Of a stretch of DNA of 39,015 nucleotides, positions 30,579-37,395 are shown in pieces. The notes below the pieces were generated by a model. That model saw only the letters and a list, made by a program, of their open reading frames with translations, searched no databases and was not told the DNA's origin. Every line of letters begins with the position of its first letter. Position 1 is the first letter of the stretch. The DNA comes from Pseudomonadota bacterium (lineage in GTDB: Bacteria; Pseudomonadota; Gammaproteobacteria; Burkholderiales; Thiobacillaceae): the NCBI GenBank assembly GCA_021802945.1, contig JAJZRE010000002.1:76285-115299 (forward strand), written 5' to 3'. The position numbers and the translations under genes are program-made.

Positions 30579-30614
30579 CTCTAAATTTGTAGCCTTTTAC
30601 CGAGGAGACTCAAT

Positions 30615-31277
30615 ATGACCACTCTCAAAGAGCAACTGAGCGCACACGTCGCCGCGTACGATCATTGGGCAACACGCCGCCGCTATGGGCCTGATGGGCA
30701 TAACAACCGGAGCCTGTGGGTGCTTGCCTGTATGGACGAGCGCCTGCCGGTGGACGAAGCGCTTGGCATTCACGTAGACACTCCCGCTGGAGGCGGCGAT
30801 GCGCACTGCTTCCGCAATGCCGGGGGAATCGTCACCGACGATGCCATTCGCTCGGCCATGCTGACGTGCAATTTTTTTGGCACCAAGGAAATCGTCATCG
30901 TGCAGCATACGCAATGCGGTATGTTGTCTGCGAATGCGGCCGATCTGGAAAAGATGCTACGCGACAAGGGCGTCGATACCGACAATATCGCGATGGACCC
31001 GACGCTGCCAGAATTAAAGCTGGAGAAAGGCGGGTTCGCCAAATGGATTGGCATGATGGACGACGTGGACGAAACCTGCATGAAAACAATAGAGGCATTC
31101 AAGAATCATCCCCTCATACCCAAGGATGTGGTCGTCAGCGGCTGGATCTGGGAGGTTGAGACGCGCCGGCTGAGGGCGCCAACCCGCGATGCCGAAAAAC
31201 GGGCCCGGACTGACGTGACCTCCAGTCAATTCGGCGTCAAAGGGAAGCAGCCACCACGCTGGAGCCAGTCCCTATAA
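30615..31277 (+). CDS. Beta-carbonic-anhydrase-fold enzyme, possible COS hydrolase
   Basis: The 220-residue protein has the beta-carbonic anhydrase zinc site: C39 and the D41/R43 dyad in WVLACMDERLPVDEALGI, then H98 and C101 in VIVQHTQCGMLS. The HTxCGM form belongs to the branch that includes carbonyl sulfide hydrolase of Thiobacillus thioparus and related enzymes. A GGG-rich insert (DTPAGGGDAHCFRNAGG) precedes the conserved RNAGG. The C-terminal half contains KWIGMMDDVDETCMKTIE and VSGWIWEVETRRLRAP. It could hydrate CO2 or hydrolyse COS or CS2; sequence alone does not decide. GAGGAG precedes ATG 30615. The sigma-54 promoter upstream is unusual for a housekeeping anhydrase and favours a specialised substrate. 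Confidence 0.85.
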   Translation: MTTLKEQLSAHVAAYDHWATRRRYGPDGHNNRSLWVLACMDERLPVDEALGIHVDTPAGGGDAHCFRNAGGIVTDDAIRSAMLTCNFFGTKEIVIVQHTQCGMLSANAADLEKMLRDKGVDTDNIAMDPTLPELKLEKGGFAKWIGMMDDVDETCMKTIEAFKNHPLIPKDVVVSGWIWEVETRRLRAPTRDAEKRARTDVTSSQFGVKGKQPPRWSQSL

Positions 31278-31365
31278 ATGAAGCCCAAACGTGGGCGCCT
31301 GGGGTAACGGGTGTCCACGTCTTGGCGTTTCCGTGAAACACACTAACCTGCAGAGGGGGGGGCCA

Positions 31366-31617
31366 ATGCCGATTTACGATTACCTGTGTACCCAATGCAA
31401 GCTTCAATTTGAAGCGACCCATGCAGTCAACGCGCCCAGCCCGGATTGCCCCACATGCGGGGGGACGACCGAAAAAGTGATCCTCTCGGCCCCGGCGATG
31501 CATGGAAATATGGCGCGCGGCCGTGATCTGGCAATGCGCTCGCTGCAACCAAAACCAGGGCTGGAGAAGCACGTGCACGGACCTGGATGCGGATGTGGGC
31601 ACCGCCAACATTCTTAG
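31366..31617 (+). CDS. FmdB-family zinc ribbon protein
   Basis: This 83-residue protein begins MPIYDYLCTQCKLQFEATHA and continues DCPTCGGTTEKVILSAPAMHG, the FmdB zinc ribbon (two CxxC pairs). FmdB was first described as a putative regulator in formamidase operons. The C-terminus has an extra Cys/His cluster (HVHGPGCGCGH) that may bind metal. ATG 31366 has a G-rich ribosome site. Its place between the carbonic-anhydrase-like enzyme and a sigma-54 regulator suggests one accessory unit. Confidence 0.85.
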   Translation: MPIYDYLCTQCKLQFEATHAVNAPSPDCPTCGGTTEKVILSAPAMHGNMARGRDLAMRSLQPKPGLEKHVHGPGCGCGHRQHS

Positions 31618-31709
31618 CGCAGCCAGGTTCTGACGTGATACGTAAAACGATGGCGGGCACGCCAGCATGGAGACTTGCTTTAGCGGTGCCGGATTTGAGG
31701 AGAACAACC

Positions 31710-33338
31710 ATGCCGGACAAGCTTTTTTCCCATCTGAACCCCATCCTGTTTTTGCAAACCTTCGTTGCCCAGAGCGTTGAGGTCAGCGCAAAGATGGGGG
31801 GCGGCAAGGGGAATGACCGCCTCCGTTACATCGAACAACTCGGCCTTACGGCAAGCGGCTGCTTTGAGACCGCGTACCGCCAGGAATTGGCGCAAGACGG
31901 CCCCCTGGACCATGACAAGTATGCGGACATGATCGTGGAGATCAAGAACAAGATCGGCGGAAATTTCTCCCGCGCATCAAGCGAGCCTGGCATGGTGCGC
32001 GTGGTGAATACGCGTTGCCCCTTCGGGGAAGCCGTTATCTAGGCCCCGGAGCTATGCAAAATGACGTCCAGTGTCTTTGGCGGGATTGCAGCGCGTAACT
32101 TCGGTTATGCAAAAGTGATCCTGGACAAGCGCATTGCGGTGGGAAACGGGATGTGCGAGGCGCGCATTTATACCGACCCCGGGAAAGCCCTCTCCCTTGA
32201 AGGCGACGAATATCACCGGGAACAGGGCGTCATTCGCGGGAGGGAGGCCTCAGTCAAGGCGCAGCTCACGCAAGAGCGGCGCGGCGGGAAAGGTTGGTGC
32301 GGTGTCAGCCCGATCCGGCCTGAGGACACCGGCAAGCCTCCCGTCGTGGCGAAGTCCGCAGCCATGCTCAATGCCCTGGAGATCGTAAAGGTAGTCGCGC
32401 CGACCACCGCGACCGTGCTGATCAGTGGCGAGACCGGTGTGGGCAAGGAGGTCATTGCCCGTCGCATCCACGCCCTGAGTGAACGCTGGAACAGGAATTT
32501 CGTCGCAGTGAACTGCGGCGCAATCCCCGAAAATCTAGTCGAAACCACGCTGTTCGGACATGAGCGCGGTGCGTTTACCGGCGCCTACGAGGTCCATCAC
32601 GGCCTGTTCGAGCAGGCAGAGGGTGGAAGTCTGTTTCTTGACGAGATTGATTCGTTGCCGCTTGCCGCCCAGGTGCGCCTTCTGAGAGTGCTCCAGGGCG
32701 GCGAGTTCGAGCGGGTGGGGGGAAAGCAGCGCTTGTCCGCCGATGTTCGCGTGATCGCCGCTGCGAGCATGCGCCTAGACAAGTTCATTGCCGAGGGTGC
32801 GTTCCGGATGGACCTCTATTACCGGATAAACGTGGTGCCCATACTCCTCCCGCCGCTGCGTGAACGACGCGAGGATCTATTGCCACTCGTTAACCACATC
32901 CTCGAGAAACTCTCCGCGAAGTACAAAAAAGACATCAAGGCATTAAGCGAGACCGCTATGGCGAGGGTCATGCAGCACGACTGGCCCGGCAACGTGCGTG
33001 AATTGGAGAACGTATTGGAGCGCTCGTTCCTGTTCTCAACCGGCCCTGTTATGTCAGAACTACTGCTTCCCCAAGCCAGTGGCTGCGTGCCAGCGAACGT
33101 CTGTCAACCCATTGACTTGTCCCTCAAGGAGGTAAAACAGCGGGCGGGTGAACAGATTGAGGCGCGAATCCTCAAGGAGTCCCTCACCCGCTTCGGCGGA
33201 AATGTCAGCGAGGTCGCCAAGTCTTTGGGGCTTACCCCGAGGGCGATTCATCAGAAGATCAATTTTCACAGCATAAATCCCAACGATTATCGCTCCCACG
33301 TAAAACCCAAAGTCGCCGATGTGGATAAAGCGAAGTAG
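31710..33338 (+). pseudogene. Sigma-54-dependent activator interrupted by an in-frame TAG
   Basis: Read in one frame from ATG 31710 (GAGGAG ribosome site) to 33338, this is a 542-codon enhancer-binding protein with a single TAG at 32040-32042 (codon 111). The N-terminal sensor domain spans the stop: NTRCPFGEAVI, stop, APELCKMTSSVFGGIAARNF, then GYAKVILDKRIAVGNGMCEA. It resembles small-ligand or metal-binding output domains (MetOD1-like, tentative). The AAA+ domain is intact: Walker A GETGVGKE (240-247), GAFTGA (287-292), then FLDEIDSLPL and RMDLYYRINVVPILLPPLRE. A Fis-type helix-turn-helix is at the end (GGNVSEVAKSLGLTPRAIHQ). Translation could restart at ATG 32061, which has GGAG nine bases upstream, giving a protein without most of the sensor. 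It is otherwise undamaged, so the mutation is recent, a sequencing error, or functional. Confidence 0.8.
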
Positions 33339-33472
33339 GGATGCGAAGGACCGTGGCAAACCTTGAAGCAATTGTGCGGCAGGCTGCCATATCGCGTTTC
33401 ATGCATTTATCCTGGCGCGCATGATGGCGTGATAGCGCATGGCAGTGGGACGTACTGATATTTGAGGAATTT

Positions 33473-33652
33473 ATGATGTTTCATACCCATCCGGATGAAA
33501 ATGGCCTTGTGGTGAAGTGCTATCACAAATCCAAAACTGTGCTGTTGTCGTTCAGCTTCTGGCTCGGGTTGACCTTGGGCTTTCCAGTGGAGCATTTTTT
33601 ATGGGAAAAGCTTTGGCCGTTCAAGCTGCTTACTCGTTACATTGGGCTGTAA
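33473..33652 (+). CDS. Small membrane protein of the ICE, 59 residues
   Basis: Translation from ATG 33473 (ribosome site TTGAGGAA) gives MMFHTHPDENGLVVKCYHKS, then KTVLLSFSFWLGLTLGFPVE and HFLWEKLWPFKLLTRYIGL. It has one central hydrophobic segment and a conserved-looking WEKLWPF end. I recall similar short proteins next to parA in integrative elements, but no function is known. It is real by its ribosome site, amphipathic design and position; an overlapping frame at 33517 has none of these. Confidence 0.7.
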   Translation: MMFHTHPDENGLVVKCYHKSKTVLLSFSFWLGLTLGFPVEHFLWEKLWPFKLLTRYIGL

Positions 33653-33702
33653 TTCTTACCAAGCTAACCGAGCGCTTGTTTTCCGATAGATCAAGCGTCC
33701 AA

Positions 33703-33732
33703 TTGGTGCCCATAATTCGCATAATGTATATT
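33703..33732 (+). promoter_or_regulatory. Possible sigma-70 promoter of parA
   Basis: TTGGTG (33703-33708) and TATATT (33727-33732) are 18 bp apart in an A/T-rich stretch ahead of parA. The -10 matches five of six consensus bases; the -35 only three. Confidence 0.3.
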
Positions 33733-33779
33733 AGAAAGTCCTGATATAGCACTCTATTGAGTAACGCGAAACTCAAGCC

Positions 33780-33798
33780 TGCTGCGGGTTCCGCAGCA
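33780..33798. promoter_or_regulatory. Perfect eight-base inverted repeat upstream of parA
   Basis: TGCTGCGG-gtt-CCGCAGCA forms a perfect palindrome 46 bp before the parA start. It could be an operator or a centromere-like site for autoregulation by ParA/ParB, or an RNA hairpin in the leader. No T-run follows, so it is not a typical terminator. Confidence 0.4.
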
Positions 33799-33844
33799 TT
33801 CAGACTGGTTGTCTCCATGTCCCTCGTTAAACCTGGGGAGGGAT

Positions 33845-34705
33845 ATGATCAAGTTCACTGTACTGAGTACGAAGGGCGGGGTCGGCAAGACGACATTGGC
33901 AGCAAATCTTGGCGCACTCATGGCGGACATGGGGCTGAGAGTTCTGCTTGTCGACGCCGATGTGCAGCCAGCGCTCTCGAAATATTACCGTATAAAACGC
34001 GAAGCTCCGTTTGGGCTCACAAAAGTCATCACCACCGGGTATGTCACAGAGGATTGCATCTCTCAGACGGTAATCGATGGGCTCGATGTAATCCGGTCGG
34101 ATGACCCAGATGGCAGTCTCCAAACCTGGCTCCTGCATCGTATTGATCGAGGCGAGCGCCTTGGAAATGCCCTGAATTCCCCCGCAGTATCCGAAGACTA
34201 TTACGACTGCGTCTTAATCGACACGCAGGGAACCGTAGGCCCGCTGCAGGACACCGCCGCACTCGCCGCCACGCAGATCATTTCTCCAATCAAGCCGGAA
34301 ATTCTGTCAGCTCGTGAGTTCAAAACGGGCACGATGGAGCTGCTGGCGCGGCTTGAGCCATCACCAAACTCGAAATACAGGGTAGGGCCGGTCAAAGCAG
34401 TCATTTCGATGCAGGACCGGACTGCCGACGCGAGAATCATCGCGGAGTCGATCAGACAGGACTTCATCAAGCTTGGCGGACGGGTCACGGTCCTTGATAC
34501 GGTAGTTCCTGACGCTAAGTCCTACAAGGAATCGGCCACCCTGTGCATCCCCGCGCACCGGCATGAACCGTCGCGCAAGGGCACGATGCCATCTGCCTAT
34601 GAAACCATGCACGCTCTCCTCTGGGAGTTGGTGCCGAGCCTCGCAGGGCATTACGCCGGATCGGAGGCAGCACAAAACATAGGCCGTGACGGAGCTGAAG
34701 CATGA
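33845..34705 (+). CDS. parA: ParA-family partition ATPase of an ICE
   Basis: The 286-residue ATPase has the deviant Walker A KGGVGKTT (10-17) in IKFTVLSTKGGVGKTTLAAN, Walker A' VLLVDADVQPALSKYY, and the Walker B-like DCVLIDTQGTVG. It matches ParA/Soj proteins that open the replication-partition cluster of PFGI-1/SPI-7-type integrative elements. ATG 33845 follows GGGGAGGGAT; the longer frame from 33809 lacks a ribosome site. The stop overlaps parB by four bases. In related elements a dnaB-type helicase gene often lies between parA and parB; it is absent here. Confidence 0.93.
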   Translation: MIKFTVLSTKGGVGKTTLAANLGALMADMGLRVLLVDADVQPALSKYYRIKREAPFGLTKVITTGYVTEDCISQTVIDGLDVIRSDDPDGSLQTWLLHRIDRGERLGNALNSPAVSEDYYDCVLIDTQGTVGPLQDTAALAATQIISPIKPEILSAREFKTGTMELLARLEPSPNSKYRVGPVKAVISMQDRTADARIIAESIRQDFIKLGGRVTVLDTVVPDAKSYKESATLCIPAHRHEPSRKGTMPSAYETMHALLWELVPSLAGHYAGSEAAQNIGRDGAEA

Positions 34706-36375
34706 TGGCGGGCGGAAAGAAAAAGCCCCCACTCATGAACATCCCGAGTTCGATCAAGATGGTGGACTTGGCGGCCAAGCATGGGTTTACCCCAAAGTCC
34801 GATTCGGAAAAGCGGACCGTACGGGAGCGCCTGAAACTGGAGGTGTCCAACAGCCTGAACGTGCCGGCGCCAAACAGCGGGAGCGGCCTCAAGCACGACA
34901 CTGAAGTGGATGATTCGTGGGCGAGTCTTCCCGTAACCACCGTCCACTTCTATGAGCGTAATCCCCGCAAGGCGAACAACGAAGCCTACGCTGAGCTGAA
35001 GGAAAGCATCCGGGTCAACGGAATCCTCCAACCCTTGACCGTTACCAAGCGGCCGGGGGAAACCCATTACATCTTGTATGCGGGTGGCAATACCCGCCTG
35101 CAGGCCATCCGGGAGTTGTGGGAAGAAACCGCAGATCCGAAGTTTCGCGAAACCCGCGTCATCATCAAAGCCTGGCGCGGCGAGGCTTCTGTTCTGCTGG
35201 CCCACATGGCCGAAAACACCCAGCGCAACGACATGACCTTCTGGGATAGGGCCAACGGGATACTGGAGATCAAACGTCAGATCGAGGATGAACGCGGGAC
35301 AGCATTGACCTTCAGGGAGTTTGAAGCCGAGATCAAGAAATTCGGCCTCCAGACTGATCTGCGCACACTCAGCATGTACCGATTCGCAGTCGAAAAAATT
35401 GCCGATGTCGGCCCGTGGCTTTCCGGTTTATCCGTGCGAACCATCCAGCCACGGCTGAACCTGTTGTTGAAGCTGGCCAATCATCACGATATCGAGGAAA
35501 GCGCTTTCTACGCCGAGGTGGTCACGCCAACCGCAAAGGCCATAGCCAGCATGGTTCTGGAAGATGCCCATGCGTTTAGCGCAGAGCTATTTTTTGGTCG
35601 ATGCGAAGCCAGCTTGTCTGCCCGGCTGGAAGTGAACGAGCGGGACATCGGCAAGATGCTCACTGCCATGGAGCGCTTCCCCGACATGACACTGGAAGGT
35701 TTGCAGAGGATATGCAAGCCCCAGCGCCCGGTCGAACCTTCTGTTGGCGGCACCCAGACTCAATCCACAGCAGAGTCTGGCGGCCAGGAACAGGGGAAAT
35801 CGTCACAGCCCATTCCCCCCGATTCACGATCGCCTGGGAGGGCCACACCCGCTAATCCGGCCGCTACAGAACACGGTGAACGCAGCCAAAGAGCGAGTTC
35901 AACGGCTCCCCATTCCATAGTCAGTCTCCCCCCGATCTCAACTGAGAGTGGAGAACCGGACCGGTTGATGACCTTGATTCAGCAAGTGCTTGTCTCCGCT
36001 GGCCTCGGCTCCTGCTATGAGCCTGCACCCGGCATGCCCATGGGGTATTGCATGGGATTCCCCAAGGATGGCCCACTTGATTTGAAAGAGAACGCGCAAA
36101 GCCGCCAGGCTGCCTGGTGGGTGCTTGCGATGGCAAGCGGGCAGTTTGAAGCGGACGTGTGCCGGTCTGGCCTTGACGACCCCAATGAGTGGCGCACCTT
36201 GATCCTGGAAGAAGGCAGCCAGGAAACGCTGGGGGGCCTGGAGCTCGCCATCCAGCACAACATTGGTGGCCAAGGTGAGTTTCTGCCGATTCCATGGCTG
36301 CTGAACCCGGACAACCCTATTGCGGGCGTGTGCCTTGAGTTGCTCTCGGCCATTCGTGGAGGGGCTCGATCATGA
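34702..36375 (+). CDS. parB: ParB-family protein of PFGI-1-type ICE
   Basis: This 557-residue protein has a ParB core at about residues 75-160: VTTVHFYERNPRKANNEAYA, GILQPLTVTKRPG, LYAGGNTRLQAIREL and HMAENTQRNDMTFWDRANGI. The region after it has helix-turn-helix-like helices (FREFEAEIKKFGLQTDLRTL). A proline/serine-rich linker (about 340-415) leads to a C-terminal domain (about 415-557) that is unique to ICE-type ParBs (SCYEPAPGMPMGYCMGFP). The length and two-part build agree with the ICE ParB family rather than the chromosomal one. ATG 34702 overlaps parA. Confidence 0.88.
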   Translation: MMAGGKKKPPLMNIPSSIKMVDLAAKHGFTPKSDSEKRTVRERLKLEVSNSLNVPAPNSGSGLKHDTEVDDSWASLPVTTVHFYERNPRKANNEAYAELKESIRVNGILQPLTVTKRPGETHYILYAGGNTRLQAIRELWEETADPKFRETRVIIKAWRGEASVLLAHMAENTQRNDMTFWDRANGILEIKRQIEDERGTALTFREFEAEIKKFGLQTDLRTLSMYRFAVEKIADVGPWLSGLSVRTIQPRLNLLLKLANHHDIEESAFYAEVVTPTAKAIASMVLEDAHAFSAELFFGRCEASLSARLEVNERDIGKMLTAMERFPDMTLEGLQRICKPQRPVEPSVGGTQTQSTAESGGQEQGKSSQPIPPDSRSPGRATPANPAATEHGERSQRASSTAPHSIVSLPPISTESGEPDRLMTLIQQVLVSAGLGSCYEPAPGMPMGYCMGFPKDGPLDLKENAQSRQAAWWVLAMASGQFEADVCRSGLDDPNEWRTLILEEGSQETLGGLELAIQHNIGGQGEFLPIPWLLNPDNPIAGVCLELLSAIRGGARS

Positions 36376-36959
36376 TGATGGTTCGCGTCACCGACAATAC
36401 GCTGAGAGCCTCGCTACTTATGCACTTGATCGAGCAGCTTGAGCGTGGCGACCTTGCCGTCCTGCTGGAAAAGGGCGCTTGTCCGCGGTCCATGGATCGG
36501 TTGCGAGGTCTCGCCATCAATGAAATTCTGCACCTTGCCTCATCAGGCCATCCCGACATCCATTTCTCGATCGATGAGGGCGGTTTCGAACTCGGAATCG
36601 AAACCCTGTTTCGGCGCAAGCAGGAAACAGAGCATCTGGTGTATTGCATCCAGAATGGCGCCAGCCAGTCGATGCTGAACCAATTGTTCCCGTCGACCGA
36701 CCCGCGTGTCATCCAGACCTACCGCAAGCTCCTCAAGAATGACCGCAAAACCGGCCGTGTCGCGCTGCCAGAGGAAAGCATCCGCGATCTGATCCACCAA
36801 AGCTGGTTCGGGATGAATGAGGAATACCCCGAGATCACCACTCTTCGCGAAAAACTCATGCTTCTGCATGGGTTTTTCAGCAGCTATTCCCTCGACGGGC
36901 TGTACGCCACCGTCAATGAATTCAACGAACCCCCAAGGAAGCACCATGGCCAGAAATAA
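36372..36959 (+). CDS. DUF2857 protein of ICE replication cluster
   Basis: A 195-residue protein that fits DUF2857 by context and sequence, including LRGLAINEILHLASSGHPDI, ETEHLVYCIQNGASQSMLNQ and LFPSTDPRVIQTYRKLLK. The last two resemble a helix-turn-helix of FlhC-like proteins, so DNA binding is likely. It sits directly after parB (four-base overlap, ATGA) as in SPI-7/PFGI-1 clusters, and overlaps the next gene by 14 bases. No biochemical role is established. Confidence 0.8.
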   Translation: MMMVRVTDNTLRASLLMHLIEQLERGDLAVLLEKGACPRSMDRLRGLAINEILHLASSGHPDIHFSIDEGGFELGIETLFRRKQETEHLVYCIQNGASQSMLNQLFPSTDPRVIQTYRKLLKNDRKTGRVALPEESIRDLIHQSWFGMNEEYPEITTLREKLMLLHGFFSSYSLDGLYATVNEFNEPPRKHHGQK

Positions 36960-37386
36960 AAGCCGTGCCACTCCTCCGGACTGTCTGCCAATGAATCCAT
37001 CGACAGACGATCAGGCCGTCTACAACACGATCAGCCCAGCAATGTTGCTGGACATATTCGACGAGCCAATCGTGTTCCAGCGTGCCTATGTGAGTCTGAC
37101 AGGCAGCGCTGTGGCAGCACTGTTCCTGTCATACGCGATCTACACGACCGAACGCCTTCCGAAAGACGCGGAAGGCTGGTTCAGAAAGACCGGGGATCAA
37201 TGGAAGTCTGAAACAGGGCTAACCCGCTTCGAGCAGCAAACGGCTCGCCGCATATTGCGTGAGCTGGATGTTTTGATTGAACGGCGGGCTGGCTTGCCGG
37301 CCGAGCTTTGGTTCAAGATTCGAATTGATCGCATTCTTGAGTTGCTGTCGGATCAGGCAGAAGCCAAGTGGGGGCAGGTCATCTAG
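36946..37386 (+). CDS. ICE protein carrying one copy of a repeated winged-helix-like domain
   Basis: This 146-residue protein has one clear domain at about residues 40-135: AYVSLTGSAVAALFLSYAIY, EGWFRKTGDQWKSETGLTRF and LPAELWFKIRIDRILELL. The same pattern occurs twice in the next protein, which links the two. The pattern resembles DNA-binding wHTH units of phage or plasmid replication proteins (WFxKTxxxWKxxTGLSxxE). Start ATG 36946 is chosen because it overlaps the preceding gene by only 14 bases. Function unknown; replication-associated by context. Confidence 0.7.
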   Translation: MARNKSRATPPDCLPMNPSTDDQAVYNTISPAMLLDIFDEPIVFQRAYVSLTGSAVAALFLSYAIYTTERLPKDAEGWFRKTGDQWKSETGLTRFEQQTARRILRELDVLIERRAGLPAELWFKIRIDRILELLSDQAEAKWGQVI

Positions 37387-37395
37387 GACCAGAAG

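Larger units (their letters stand above)
29935..30614. other. A/T-rich intergenic region, probable island boundary and regulatory region
   Basis: No credible gene lies in these 680 bp. The first 350 bases look like decayed or spacer DNA. From about 30,270 to 30,500 the sequence turns strongly A/T-rich compared with everything upstream, and it holds the regulatory elements listed separately. The composition change suggests that accessory DNA begins near here. No tRNA gene or paired att repeat could be shown because the other end of the island is not in the window. Confidence 0.5.

Noticed and set aside
33517..33744. 75-residue forward frame
   Set aside because: It overlaps the better supported 59-residue gene at 33473-33652 and lacks a ribosome site.
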